From assembly GCF_041146395.1 (NCBI RefSeq), contig NC_090989.1, forward strand, positions 222,364,843 through 222,428,842: a stretch of DNA of 64,000 nt, written 5' to 3'. The translations under genes and the position numbers were made by a program. The notes below the pieces were generated by a model. The model made no database searches and was not told the DNA's origin. It was given only the letters and a program-made list of their open reading frames with translations. This stretch comes from Eulemur rufifrons (Eukaryota; Chordata; Mammalia; Primates; Lemuridae). This document shows, in pieces, positions 45,931-57,883 of this stretch (its first letter is position 1; every line of letters begins with the position of its first letter).

Positions 45931-46934
45931 GCCTTGCCCTGGCTGCTCCCTCACCTTTCCAGGGAGGGCAGTAAGCCCTGGGTGGTTGCCAAACACTTCC
46001 TCGCAGCCTACCTGCTCTCCTGCTCATGCTCGGTTCTCCTAGGTCCAGGATGTCCCTTTGTGTGGCTGTGACAAGCCATCCCAGAGAAAAAGAAGCTACT
46101 GGGAGTGCTGGGGAACAGGGACTGGTTGAGAACAGCCCTGGTGCCAGACACTTCTCAGGACTGCTCTTCCAGAATGTAAACACCCTTTGTCACTTCGGGA
46201 CCAGAGCTCCTGCCAAGACTTTGAAAAACAAGTTACACAAGCACCTTTGGGGTGGTTGGACATGCCACATCACAGCTGCTGCTACACAGGGAGGGAGGAG
46301 GGAGCTGGCCTCAAGGACTCAGGGACAATACATCCTATAAACACAAAGCTCACTGGGCCAGAAGTCCCATAAAACACAAGTCCCTGGACCACCACACCAC
46401 GACCCGACCTGTGGCCCAAAGGAGTCAGTCACCGAAGATCATTTCACAGACTTCCTTGCTACCATCACTGAGAGGATCTCAGAGTTCAACTGAGCAGTTA
46501 CCTGCCATTAGAGCCAGGGCCCAGGCCCAGGTGGGGCTTTCTTGGAACTGGTCACCCGGGCGTCTTAAATTCTTCCCTGTGGAGATCACCTCCCTTCACT
46601 TCCCTGACTATACTGCCCTGACTGAGGGCACTGCTTAAAATTTTGGCAGCAGAGAACCTGTCTCAAAAACACTGTCCCCCCAAGTTGGAGTCCTTTGCCA
46701 AGGGCTAGTGCCAACTTCAGTCAGTTACAGATGGAATTTCTCAAGCTAGAGCGTGCATGGGGCAGGAAAAGCAAAACCTTAATGATCTGAGGTGGACCAA
46801 GCTAAACGAATCCAGCGATTCGGCCAGTAGCCAAGATCTCAGAGGGGGTAAATGAAGGGAAGGAGTTCCCAGAGAATTAAGCAAGAGTTTGCACCAACCC
46901 AAACACACCTGATGGGAGGAGAGACCTAAGAGAG
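45931..46934. other. Unassigned, repeat-poor stretch
   Basis: About 1 kb with several overlapping short open frames, none recognisable, and no named repeat. Confidence 0.4.
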
Positions 46935-47155
46935 TGACATTTGTTGACCATTCATTGTGTTCTCTCATTTAATCCCCACGATGATCCTGTGGAGTAGGTG
47001 GTTATATCATCCCTGTTGTAGACAAGGAAATCAACACTCAGAGAGCTTGCCCAAGGTCATGTAGCCATGTACCTGGCAGAGCTGACACTCGAACCCAGGT
47101 CTAGCCAGTTTGAAAACCCAGGTTCCTTTCATTACACTACTCTGCCTCCTTGTAT
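46935..47155 (-). mobile_element. MIR SINE, antisense
   Basis: 'ttcattgtgttctctcatttaatccccacgatgatcctgtggagtaggtgg', 'gacaaggaaatcaacactcagagagcttgcccaaggtcatgtagcc', 'cgaacccaggtctagcc'. Nearly complete. Confidence 0.87.
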
Positions 47156-47294
47156 GCAAGAATCTTATTAGAATACAATAGAAATCATCTTGTACGTTTA
47201 TTTTGAGTTTTTTCAGAGACTGAAGTCTCAAGTTGAAGGTCTGATACCAAGTCCCACTCTCCAGTCTCATATATTTTACCCTATCTCAGTATCT

Positions 47295-47435
47295 ATAATC
47301 AATCAGCAATAGTTATTGAACATCCACGAGGCCTTGTACTGTTCTATAGGAGACAGAAAGGGAAGTTAAGCATGCATGCTGCCCAAGGAACTTAAGGTCT
47401 GTCTGGATAGGACAGGCTGGAGTGCAGTTAACAAA
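47295..47435 (-). mobile_element. L2 LINE fragment, antisense
   Basis: 'atcagcaatagttattgaacatccacgaggccttgtactg', 'ctgcccaaggaacttaaggtctgtctggataggacagg' match the antisense L2 3' end (ccctgccctcatggagcttacagtctag). Confidence 0.65.
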
Positions 47436-47808
<373 letters not shown>

Positions 47809-48150
47809 AATGACTTAACACAGCAAAAGTTTATTTCCTGCTCACACCACATGCCCATTGTGAATCAGCTGGGTCCTCACTCAAGCACCCAGGCTAAGAT
47901 ATAATCTGCCAGATACCTCAAGCATTGCCAGTCACCATGTCAGGGAAAAGAAAGTGTGATCGATCACTCGTCAGCTCTTAACACTTCTTCCTCTGAAAAC
48001 TTCTCTTCCAAAGGGGTTCGTGCCAGTTCTGCTCATATTTCATTGGCCAAAGCAAACTAGCCACACATGATGCCAAATTATATACAAACCTACCACAAGT
48101 CTGGAAATGGGGAAAGGTTGGTGAATAGCCCTAATAATGACTATGGTCCA
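47809..48150. mobile_element. Old interspersed repeat (family not named)
   Basis: 'gcaaaagtttatttcctgctcacaccacatgcccattgtgaatcagctgggtcctcactc' and 'attggccaaagcaaactagccacaca' with 'ggaaatggggaaaggttggtgaatagccctaat' resemble a frequent mammalian LTR/MER repeat. Confidence 0.5.
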
Positions 48151-48816
48151 GGAGGAGGAGTGACCTCGAAGCCTCATACCCCACATTCTACAACCGTGCA
48201 AGGACGAATGATTACGTGCTCTCTGAGTGAATGGTTTCAAGGCTTATGTCCCAAGGATTCAACAAGGAGAGAACCATGCCTGGGCTGGAGACCTCAATGA
48301 AGTATCCTGGGGAAGTAAAGACCTACTCTGAGCCTTGAAGAGTGGGAAGGACTTGGCCAGACCTAGAAGGCCAAACCAGTTACATCCACCTTGACTTTCA
48401 ACAGGGTGATAGTAACCCACCACCAATCACCCTCATGAATGACATACATTATTCCAGGTCTAGAGAGACAACCTGAATGAACACCTGAAAGCAAGAACAT
48501 GCATTGTGGGCTTGTGAGGAAGCAGGCCCATCATAGCTGGGCAGAATGCCAGAGTTAGGGAGAAATGGCAGTTGGCCAAGGCATTAGTTGAGAAGGTATG
48601 GAAAATCTTCAAACAAGAGAAAACCATGATTTGAGAGATTGTAATTGGTGGCTACATTCTTTCATTTATTTCTTCCATCATTTCACAAATATTTTAAATA
48701 TTTTGCATTGAGATGCAAAGATGTTTGAGCCTTGATTCTTACCCTCAAGTTGTTCCAGTCTCTAGCAGAAGAATAAATGTGTTGGTTATTTGTAATACTC
48801 TTGCCTTTTGTTTTCT
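48151..48816. other. Unassigned non-coding DNA
   Basis: Possible antisense L2 piece at 48325-48380 ('ctgagccttgaagagtgggaaggac'). Otherwise nothing recognised. Confidence 0.4.
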
Positions 48817-48894
48817 TTCTTCCATCCTTCCTTTCTTCCTTTCTTTCTTTTTCTTTCTTTCTCTCTCTTCCTCTCTTTCTTTCTTTTTTCCTTT
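48817..48894. repeat. (TTTC)n / polypyrimidine microsatellite
   Basis: 'ttctttctttttctttctttctctctcttcc' and neighbours, at the reverse-oriented tail of the Alu fragment that follows. Confidence 0.9.
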
Positions 48895-49008
48895 TGTGAC
48901 AGAATCTTGCTGTGTTGCCCAGGCTGATCTGGGCTTGAGCCATCCTCCTGCCTGGGCCTCCAGAGTGGCTGGGATCACATGTGTGCACCACCACACCCAG
49001 CTACCCTC
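48895..49008 (-). mobile_element. Alu arm, antisense
   Basis: 'gtgacagaatcttgctgtgttgcccaggctgatc...gtggctgggatcacatgtgtgcaccaccacacccagcta'. Single arm, with an internal deletion relative to a full arm. Confidence 0.8.
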
Positions 49009-49559
49009 GTCTTTTAAGATGGATTGATCTCAAAGAGATTCTTTGATGAACAGAACCTAAAGCTTTAAGGATGGAAGACTATGAAGGAGAAAGGGCTGAG
49101 CCGACTAAATTGCCAGATGGGATTGGGGTGGTGGTGAGGAATTCGGGTGGGAGGAGGCTGGAGCCAGTGCAGCTGGAGGACAGTGCAGAGTGGAGAGTGG
49201 AGGCTTGGAGGAGATCAAGGAGATAAGGCAGCTGGCAATGGGAGAAAGTCTTTTGGAATGAATGGAGATTTGTAATGGGGATTTTTATGAAGTTTGGCCA
49301 TATGGTGTTCAGTGTGAACCCTCCACTTCTCTCCCTTGTGAGTGTTTCAGCAAAATCTACATTACTGAAATGCTTTGGGAGGTGGCTTGAGAGGTCACAA
49401 GGGGACAAGTGGGTTGCAATGAAGTGTTGATTATGGCCTCAAAGTGGGTACAGGGTGTGAACAGGGACTTCCCAAGAGAGCCTAGTCATGTTTTGTTAAA
49501 CAGATATATGCAATCAAATTTGTACAGGATAAAGTGGCTCATTCTGGGAGTGGGAGAGT
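49009..49559. other. Unassigned non-coding DNA
   Basis: Possibly diverged antisense L2 at 49080-49250; not certain. Confidence 0.4.
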
Positions 49560-49770
49560 TAGTCAAGAAAAGCTTCATTAAGGAGATGAAAGAGGATCCT
49601 GATGCCAGGTACTAAAAGATCAGATGATGTCCCCAGCCCACTTGGATTAATGGAATGCATTGCAGTCCAGGCACCAAGAGCAGCACACACTAAGGTTCTG
49701 GGGTGTGGAACAGTCTGGCTTGTTCAAGCAACTCCAAGTAAACTGTGATAGACAGGATTGAGGGATAAAG
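49560..49770 (-). mobile_element. L2 LINE fragment, antisense
   Basis: 'aagaaaagcttcattaaggagatgaaagaggatcctgatgcc', 'gcaccaagagcagcacacactaaggttctgggg', 'ggaacagtctggcttgttc' match antisense L2 order. Confidence 0.6.
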
Positions 49771-50814
49771 TCAGGAAGGGCAGGTTCAGGAATCTCACCC
49801 AATAACCAGGATTTATGGAAATAACAGCATGTATTCACCTTCAAAATTATTCATGTAGCATTTACTAAACCTTGAATAATTTCCAGCTTTTCTATTGTTC
49901 TGATTTGCAAAAAAACCTGGGAAATTCATGATTTCCTATTAGCCTAAGGATGTCCTAACTTATTTTATATTTACCTCTCACATACACTATGCCAATATTT
50001 ACCTGGCTGCTAAGCACCACGTCTCCGTGTGCAGTGGTGAGAATGGGCCAGGATCCTTGAGGTCCTGTGTTCCAGCAGGTGAAAGACCCCCTGAGGCAGC
50101 AGTAAACAGGAGCAGAAATCTGGTGACTATTAAAACATACTTATTGATTTATGGTCAACTGTCAGGTGGGAAAATTTATCTCCACTGATCAGAGCCAAAA
50201 GTATCCTGAGTGTGGGGTGTGAGTGTATGTGTGTGCCGGTGTCTGTTTTAACTATCCACCTGGGAAATCTCTCAATCGGCATTTATTCCAATAATCTCAC
50301 ACGTTGCTCTGGCACCTTTCTCCGCAAAGGCTTCCAAAGCAGTTTGTAAATTTTATGTAGCTGGGGAATTACCAAGGCAGAAATAGAAGGAAATAGATAC
50401 TTATCAGCTTCCTAATGAGAACTTGGGACTAAATGTACTTTTGTTGAGAAATACAAGGATCCAAGAATGTGTATTTAATTCAGAATGTGTGTGTATTTAA
50501 ACAACATAGCGTTTCATTACAATGTTACTCAGATTTCCTTCTAATCATCTGTTCAAATTCTACCCAGCTTTCAAGACCCACCTCTAGAATCAGCTCTACA
50601 GTTGACCTTAAATCTTGGTCCCCTGGAGCACCATACTGTCACCTTGCCCTGGTTATTGCTTTTCCCTAAACACCAGAAGAATGGCAGTGGGCTGGTGACC
50701 TTGTGTCACTCTAGGAAGTTAGACATTATGCATTTCTGGCCCATTTCTCAGTGGAGGCTGGAAAGTATCTATCCAGGAGTCCAGTAAGCACCTGTGAAGA
50801 AACCGAAGCAACTT
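49771..50814. other. Unassigned, repeat-poor stretch
   Basis: About 1 kb without a confident repeat. A short TG-rich run lies at 50215-50245. Confidence 0.4.
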
Positions 50815-51115
50815 CAAATCATTCATTCATTCAGCAAATATTTGCTGAGCAATTACTATGTTTTGGAAACTATGCCAGGCCACTAGAGACACAGCTAAGA
50901 ACAATAGAGACATGGGCCCTGGCATCCTGGAGCCAGCAGTCTAGTAGGAGAGACGGTCATTGATGAAATAATCACTCAGATCATTGTAAACTTAGTACCA
51001 AACTAAGAGTGACCAAGGATGATTTTGAGAACATAGGCAGGGAGCCTGACCTACCCTGAGGTGTCAGGGAAGGCTGCCTGAGAAAGTTCATCTGAAGGAT
51101 GAGTAGGAGTTAGGT
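50815..51115 (-). mobile_element. L2 LINE 3' fragment, antisense
   Basis: 'atcattcattcattcagcaaatatttgctgagcaattactatg', 'agccagcagtctagtaggagagac', 'ggtgtcagggaaggctgcctgagaaagttcatctgaaggatgagtaggag'. Clear antisense L2 3' end. Confidence 0.8.
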
Positions 51116-51117
51116 AG

Positions 51118-51164
51118 ATGTGTGAGCGTGTGTGTGTGCCTGTGTGGGTGTGTGTGATGTGTGG
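51118..51164. repeat. (TG)n-rich tract
   Basis: 'atgtgtgagcgtgtgtgtgtgcctgtgtgggtgtgtgtgatgtgtgg'. Confidence 0.85.
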
Positions 51165-51214
51165 AAAAGCCTCAGTTTCCTCCTTCGTAAAATGACTGTA
51201 CTGACAGTGCCTTG

Positions 51215-51440
51215 TCTAAGTGTGGGGTCCCCAGAAGCAGACCCTGAGATGAGGACTCATGGGAAGGTGATTTATAAAGAAATGTCCCCAAAGAAAACTG
51301 GGAAAACTGGTAGAGATGGTGGGGAGTAGGGCTGGGACAAGAAGAAGGGAGTCCAAGCAGGGTTGAGGATCAAGCAAAGTCCCATGGAGAAGCATGTGGG
51401 AGACAGGTGAGGCCACACAGGGAGCTGGGAGCATCTGTCC
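51215..51440. mobile_element. Old interspersed repeat (family not named)
   Basis: 'ggtccccagaagcagaccctgagatgaggactcatgggaaggtgatttataaag' and 'agaagggagtccaagcagggttgaggatcaagcaaagtcc' are wording I know from a dispersed mammalian repeat. Confidence 0.5.
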
Positions 51441-51644
51441 CCTGCACCTGTTCGTCACAGGTAAAGTCCCAGGCACTTCTGCTCTCTGGGTTGAGAAGCA
51501 AAGTGGTTCCAGTAGCACGAGGACCATCCTCCAACACAAAGCCACAGTGCTGGCTGCTGGGAGCGTAGTATAAGGTCACAGGGTATGCAGGAATATGCAA
51601 GGGGATGCAGGCAGAGCAGTGAGGTGTGGTGACGTGGGGCACAG

Positions 51645-51735
51645 GTGCAGGTTAAATGAAACAATGCACGTAAGAAACAGAACACAGCGCCTGACACATA
51701 GTGAGTGCTGGATAATATCAACTCTCATTGTAATT
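51645..51735 (+). mobile_element. MIR SINE 3' fragment
   Basis: 'ggttaaatgaaacaatgcacgtaagaaacagaacacagcgcctgacacatagtgagtgctggataatatc'. Confidence 0.75.
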
Positions 51736-52199
51736 TTTATTTATCAACTGTGCATCGACATGGCCTGGGACAGACTCTGCTTTCCCCAGTTATCTCTGCC
51801 AAATCCTTCAGGAAACCCACTCTTCCACCCGCCACTCCCCACCGGGCCTCCTGAGACAAACACACATATAAATATAGCAATATATATTTATATTTCCCAG
51901 GATTGTCACATTTTGCTGAGCTCATAACAGAACTGAACAAATAGCCCTGTCATCCTCTGTAATATATTCCATCATTCACCAGCCCTTCATCTCTGCCTGT
52001 CCTCCTGGGTTCCTGGAGCTCAGAAATTCATGTGCTCGGCTGCTTCTTCAATGTGATCTGGGCTAACCTGATGAAATTCTCAGGCCTTCATTTCCTGGGC
52101 AAGTTGATAGAATTTTTAGACCAGAGGGACTTCCTGGATCTGCTCGTCTTGCTGAGCAATGGAACAATTGTTTGCTGCTTCAAAAATCCACATTTTAAA
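51736..52199. other. Unassigned non-coding DNA
   Basis: No recognised element; short A/T run at 51867-51895. Confidence 0.4.
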
Positions 52200-52560
52200 T
52201 AAAAAGGAATGAACTATGATACAACAAGGATGAATCTCAAAAATATTATTCCAAGCAAAACAGCCAGACACAAAAGGAGATACATGGTATGATTCTATGT
52301 ATTAGAAATTCTAGAACAGGCAAAATTAATCTGTGGTGATAGAAAGCAGATCTGTAGTTGCCTGGAGCCAAGGGGTCGGGGAGGCAACTGCAAAAGGCAT
52401 AAGGGAACTTCTGGAAGTTGAACATGCTCGTGTCTTCATTGTGCAGGTGTTTGTGCTGATGTGCATGCTTGTCAAAACTCTCAGAACTGTATGCCTAAAA
52501 ACGTGTGCACTTATTGTATGTAAATTATACCTCAATAAGTTGATTTCAGAATGAAATAAA
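52200..52560 (+). mobile_element. Old L1 3' UTR
   Basis: 'aaggatgaatctcaaaaatattattccaagcaaaacagccagacacaaaaggagatacatggtatgattctatg', 'tgtagttgcctggagccaagggg', 'cttattgtatgtaaattatacctcaataagttg'. Sense orientation. Confidence 0.85.
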
Positions 52561-53044
52561 TAGGCATTTTATTGCCTGACCAAGAGATTGAAAGTAGATC
52601 CAAGTGTAATCATAGGGAACTCCAATTGGCCAGACACACAAAAGCCTTTGTAACATTCCCCATCCCTGTGCCCTATTTTTTTCTTTTGGCAAGAAGTTGG
52701 TCTTTATCATGGATGGGAACAATAGCAAGGAGAATCTAAAAAGAGAATAATCCACAAGTCACTTACATCTGGTGGCTCTGGAATGTGTTTTGTTTGGAAT
52801 TTGAACAGAGATGGGCCTGCTTGACATCCTCAAAATACACTTGGAATGAAATAATGAAGTTTCCCATAAAGATCTGCATTGCTGGGAGCTCGGAGGCACA
52901 TTACGCTTCTTGTCTGACTCCATCCATTGCAAAAAAGGCTTGAAAGAAGTTTTCTTGCAAATTACTGGAATAATCCACTTGTAGCTAATTGAGAACAGAT
53001 TTTACAAAAATTAGTTTTTTATATCAAGCGTGAAGTTTGGAAAT
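52561..53044. other. Unassigned, unique-looking DNA
   Basis: Repeat-free with balanced composition; the part from about 52870 to 53000 is a plausible conserved non-coding element but cannot be tested here. Confidence 0.4.
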
Positions 53045-53320
53045 CTCTCCTGGCATACCGCACCCACCACACCCCCTTCAAGACCTGCCACTCCCGAGCT
53101 TGGGTTCGCTGCCTGCTATTTGCACCCCACCTCTTGTCCCCAACACCCCGTACTTTGTCCTTCATGGCTCTTATCACATGGAAGGCAAATGTCTGTTTAC
53201 TAATCTGTGTCCTGGACCAGACTGCGAGCAGGGTCTGCTGAGGTCACTGTTGTATCCCCAGCTGCTAAGAACAGTCCCAGGCTCATAGTAGGTGCTTAAT
53301 GAATAGTAATCGAGTTGTTA
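53045..53320 (+). mobile_element. L2 LINE 3' end
   Basis: 'tttgtccttcatggctcttatcacatggaagg', 'ctgtttactaatctgtgtcctggaccagactgcgagcagggtctgctg' and 'ccaggctcatagtaggtgcttaatgaatagtaatc'. Confidence 0.75.
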
Positions 53321-54210
53321 TTCTTATGAACACATAACAGAGTTTATTTAAGGTTCTGAAAATCAACTGCACAAACAGGAAAACTCTGGCGCTTCCAACG
53401 GGAACTCCACCCAAGCAGAGCTCCAGCAGGAAATACCAAAAAGTAAGTATCTAACACAGAAATCACTGTTTCAACGCAAACTCTCCTGAGTTGATTGCCA
53501 AGAGACTATAGAATAGTTTGGAAAATCTAAGGCTTTAGGAACTGTCCTCCAAGGCAGGTGACAGTCTCCAAGTGAGGGTAGAGATGCTCCTTGTTATCTT
53601 AACTCCCTGGGGTTCCAGCGGGACACTGAGTTTGGAGTCAAGGCCAGGTTTGGAGGACTAGACTCTCAGAGCCTCTGTCAGTGCCAATACTAATACCTTC
53701 TCACATCTTATAGTACCATCTGTAAGTCCTTAACGGTGATGTAAATTTCACTGCCTAGTTATCAGACACAGGAATAACAAAATACACTGGGACGTTAAAG
53801 CAGCCAGAACAAGAGGAAGAAGAACAAGGAAATTCTGAAAATAACCATAAGTGATTCCTCATCATTCCAACACTGCTTTCCAAGATCTGGATCACATCAG
53901 TCCCTCCTTTCTTTCCATGGCCTGCTGGGTGCTCACCTTTTGGCCCATTTACCCCATGGGGAGTGAGAGGAGAACACAGACAGCTTAAGTTCACTCTGTG
54001 TTACTACAAATTATCAGCCCTTGAATTGAAAAACAAACAAGTGACTAAAACGAGCAATTGAGAACATCTGAATCCCAGCTTTCCATAAATCCACCTTGTT
54101 GGGCATCTATGTGTCCATATTCAAAGACCAAACATTTATTAATTCATTGATGGTACCTCCTTCTTTCATTAAAATGCCCAGTTAAGAAGTGACCTCATGA
54201 ATTTTTCGCT
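53321..54210. other. Unassigned non-coding DNA
   Basis: No recognised repeat. Short antisense open frame at 53755-53994 has no similarity I know. Confidence 0.4.
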
Positions 54211-54518
54211 TTTTTTTTTTTTTTTTTTTTTTTGAGACAGGGTCTTGATCTATCACCCAGGTTGGAGTGCAGTGGCGCAATCATAGCTCACTGCAGCCTT
54301 GAACTCCTGGGCTCCTGCCTCAGCCTCCAGAGTAGCTGGGACTATAGGCATGTGCCACCACACCCAGCTAATTTTTTTCATTTTTTGTAGAAACAGGGTC
54401 TCACTGTGTTGCCCAGGCTGGCCTTGAACTTCTGGCCTCGAACTTCTGGCCTCAAGCAATCTTCCCACCTTGGCCTCCCAAAGTGCTGGGATTATAGGCG
54501 TGAGCCACCACCGGCCTG
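54211..54518 (-). mobile_element. Alu SINE, antisense, with internal 14-bp duplication
   Basis: T-run head, 'gagacagggtcttgatctatcacccaggttgg...ccaccaccggcct'. 'gaacttctggcctc' is present twice in tandem (54426-54439 and 54440-54453). Flanks 'cctcatgaatt' and 'tcgcatgaatt' are likely the target duplication. Confidence 0.9.
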
Positions 54519-54724
54519 ATCGCATGAATTGAAAGGATTCCTGTGGCCTATACCTGTCAAATAACTTACCTTGAATTTAGATAACAAATCATGCCATACT
54601 TGGAGAAAAGCATAAACATTTCAGAACATCAACAATTAGGTCAGCAGCTGGTGAAATTCAGCTCATGTCCCCTGCAGTGACATCACCAGTCATTCATTCA
54701 TTAAATCATTCATTCCACAAAAGG

Positions 54725-54890
54725 GAAAGAACTTTGGTTTGAATCGTGGCTCTGCATTTTACTAGGAATATAACCTTAGTCAAATTGCATGTCCCTTCCT
54801 TGGTAAATTGCAGGTCACAATAATTCCTGCCTTGGAGATTTGGCATGAACACTAAATAAGTTGTTTTATTTATTAACAATAGTAGTAGTA
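54725..54890 (+). mobile_element. MIR SINE
   Basis: 'ctttggtttgaatcgtggctctgcattttactaggaatataaccttagtcaaattgc' and 'ttggcatgaacactaaataagttg'. Confidence 0.7.
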
Positions 54891-55716
54891 ACAACTGTTG
54901 CTCAGAGGCTAATATATGCACGAAGGACCTAGAGCCACCTTGTCTTCCCTTTGGGAGTGCTCACCCACAGGTGGCAACAGTCGGGCAGAGCATCCAGCTG
55001 TGCACTTGGCACTTTCCACTTGAAGAACATTCTTTCCAGCTTTAAGGCCTTGTGTGGAAGTCACTTCCCTTCTGTTCAGGTGCCATGTGTAGACATTGAA
55101 GGGAATCTTATACAACATAAGCTTTGCAAAGCTCTGTGTCTCTGGTAAGAGAATGACAGGCCCGTTAGATTAAACCATTCGACTGGTCTTGGAGGAAGAG
55201 AAGGAGCTCACCTGCGTAGGAATTGGGAAAAAAAGAAAACACAAAGATCTAAATACTCAAGAAACACAACTGAAGAATCTCAAGTCGGATCTTTCTGGCA
55301 CACAGTTATGGTGATCACAGAAGCTTCTCTAAATATGTCACAGGTTGACCACAATTCAAGCACAATGTTTTGTAAATAATGGGTGCCAGTATAGCCAATA
55401 AATTTTATTGTACCTTTGCACCTTTTGTGAGATGGGCAAGGTAAGAGAACCAAACAGGAGTCATATGGGGGCTCTCTTTGAAGAAATTTGGTAAATATTT
55501 AGTTAATTAGATAGATACGTTCAGAGATCAGTTATAGTTTATCAAAATTCCATAGCACTTTACCTGTCCCCCGCTTAGGGAGCAGTCTCTCCTCTCTCCT
55601 GAGCCTACAGTTGACTGCTCCTGCCAGAGATGTCAAGCAGTTGAGAAGGACCCATGGCTGGTCCACTACTGTGTCAGTCACAGCACCCAACAGAGTGCCA
55701 AGTGCAGAGTGTATAT

Positions 55717-55720
<4 letters not shown>
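54891..55720. other. Unassigned non-coding DNA
   Basis: No recognised repeat or gene. Confidence 0.4.
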
Positions 55721-55761
<41 letters not shown>

Positions 55762-55762
55762 G
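55721..55762. repeat. Compound (TC)n(TA)n microsatellite
   Basis: About 13 TC units directly followed by about 8 TA units. Confidence 0.95.
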
Positions 55763-56139
55763 ATGCACTTTGATCAAAGTGCACATCTACAGGAACTAAG
55801 AGGAACCAACATAGCACATTCTCCACCCCTATTTAATGTGCAGTGAAGCTCAGGCAGAGGAAAAAGGAGGGTGGTGCTCCAGGCCATATGACCAGTGATG
55901 AAAGTCAGAAAGAGGACCCTGGTCCTTAACTTCTTGCTTTCCATATACTCTCTTTCCAAGGAAATTAAATCCCTAGTTGAAGAGAGGCATAATTCAAAGA
56001 ACTAACCTTGAGGACAGTAGAAATATGAAAAAAGTCCTTTCCCTATCTCTTTTGAAATTGAATTTTTTTTCTGATTTCTTCAAGTATTGAGATTGACATT
56101 GAATTTTAAAGGCTCTTAGGGGAGAGTTGTCCTATTGTA
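55763..56139. other. Unassigned non-coding DNA
   Basis: No recognised element. Confidence 0.4.
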
Positions 56140-56470
56140 TGTGGTGAGTACACATGTATACACACACTTCTTTGTGCATATATGTATCCATTTGCAGTGT
56201 TAAATCTTATGTGTGTGTATATAGCTTTGTATATCTTATATATATTATACATTTAGCATTATCTCATATATGTATATAGCATGTACGTCATATGGATATA
56301 TGTGTGTATATATGAATAACATCTATATACATACACATATGTCTGTATACATATGTTTTTATTTTATTTTATTTTTGGCAACTCTTCTCCTTGCCCAATA
56401 TATGTATATTTTATGTATATACATATATATGTTTACATATAACATATATATATAATAAAATAAAATAAAA
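56140..56470. repeat. A/T-rich TA/TG/CA low-complexity block with inverted TTTTA arms
   Basis: Dominated by 'atatatgtgtgtatatatg'-like sequence. At 56357-56373 the run (TTTTA)n is the reverse complement of (AATAA)n at 56454-56470, so the two can pair with about 80 bases between. Confidence 0.8.
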
Positions 56471-56739
56471 TTCAGATGTGGCCTGGTCAGTTACTGGGTT
56501 TGGCTGGTGAAAAGTTTTATTTGCATGGAGAACCAAAATGCTCCATGGGAATGATTTCATCCTAATAAGAGGCGAGTGTCCAGAGCACCCGCTGGGTTGC
56601 AGAAGAGTCGGGCTACATTAAAGGACGCTCAGTGCTTCTGTCCCACTTCCTGCTCTGTTCCTGAAGTCCCCTCCCTGACCCATGGTGGCAGCAGGTGAAG
56701 GACGCTGGAGAAAGGCCTGCAGCAGCTGAGGATAAGCCC
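56471..56739. other. Unassigned non-coding DNA
   Basis: No recognised element. Confidence 0.4.
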
Positions 56740-56740
56740 C

Positions 56741-56759
56741 CAACTGTAGGGGGCGCTGT
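56741..56759 (+). promoter_or_regulatory. CTCF-like motif
   Basis: 'caactgtagggggcgctgt' contains the AGGGGGCGCT core of the CTCF consensus, G-rich strand on plus. Best of the three CTCF-like matches noted here. Occupancy is not known. Confidence 0.45.
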
Positions 56760-57883
56760 GGCGGCCCTGGACGCAGGCAAGAGAAGAAAGAAAATGGAAT
56801 TTCTTCAGTGCAACTGGGTAAGAGCAGAGCCAAGGAATCGCCATCCGCTTGTCCCTGGCCCTTTCAGCCAGACCAACCCCCACCCAAGCAGTAGACCTCA
56901 GCTGTTGGGATCTGAGGGAGTCCCTTTTCCACCCAAGTCTGGAACCAACGGAGAGAGCCACAGGAGTCAGGCAGATGAGGATGACAGCCTCATCCTTATT
57001 ACTCATAAAGGCTGGGTGGGAAGATGGATCTTAGACGTGGGGCAAGAAGGAGCTTTCCGATGCCGAATCCCAGACTTAGGCAGGCTCACCTGCCCAGGCC
57101 CGGGCGGCACGGCAATGGCACACTCACGCCTACCGGCCAGACAGAGACTGAGGCCACCCGTGGAGAGATGCAGACTCGATGGGGCTCTCTGCTGGCAGGT
57201 CAGGCCCAAGAGAGGGAGAAACTGAGCCAAACAACCCCCTTCCCTCTCCAAACTCAGCACTCTCTGAAGTCACCCATTTTCTCCTGGGATGGGTGAGTCG
57301 AAGGGCACGGAAAGGCCAGCAATGTCACTGTAACGGAAGGCCCTCCACACGGAAGCAATGTCGTGAGTGGCGAGCCAGTATTCCCCCATCGTGAGTCAAG
57401 TCACAAACCACGCTACGTGTGACAGTGGAGGTTCTCCCAGTGGCTCTGAAAAAGGACGCTCTTCTTCCCTCGCCTCCCTCCTCCTCCCACAGACAATGCT
57501 CCTCGCTTTCTGTGCTCACTCTGTCCACGGCCAGCCCTGTGTACCGTGGGTCTTGGCACGGCTCTCCCGTGAGGGCAAGCAGTCGTGACTAAACCCAGGG
57601 TTTTTACTCCAGTGACTTGGGGGACACGGCACTTTCCACGAGGTAGAGAATGGAGAAGGAGGGGCACGTCAGACAGGCGTGTTGGTGAAGGATGACTGCC
57701 TCCTAAGCTCTTCTCCGTCTCCCCCCAAAAGGGTGCAGGACACAGGCAAAAGTATTCTAAATCATGGTCACGTTTCACATCGCTGTTCAGAGCTAGAAGG
57801 GAATTGTGGTAGACTATAAAATATATTTGGTCTTTGTCCCTGGTTGCTGTCACAGAGCTCCTAAAACCCTTGGAATTTCCTGA
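56760..57883. other. Unassigned, moderately G/C-rich DNA
   Basis: About 1.1 kb without recognised repeats and with more CpG than average. A splice-donor-like 'ctgggtaagagc' lies at 56815-56826 after a short frame from an ATG at about 56793. Long overlapping frames on both strands (56629-57225, 57413-57853) show no known similarity. Confidence 0.45.

Noticed and set aside
50818..50836. CRISPR-like or minisatellite ATTC array
   Set aside because: It is only three or four units of the L2-end motif ATTC, a common feature of that repeat.
56629..57853. Long frames (125-176 codons) on both strands
   Set aside because: No known similarity and competing frames on both strands; only the splice-donor-like site was kept as a weak lead.
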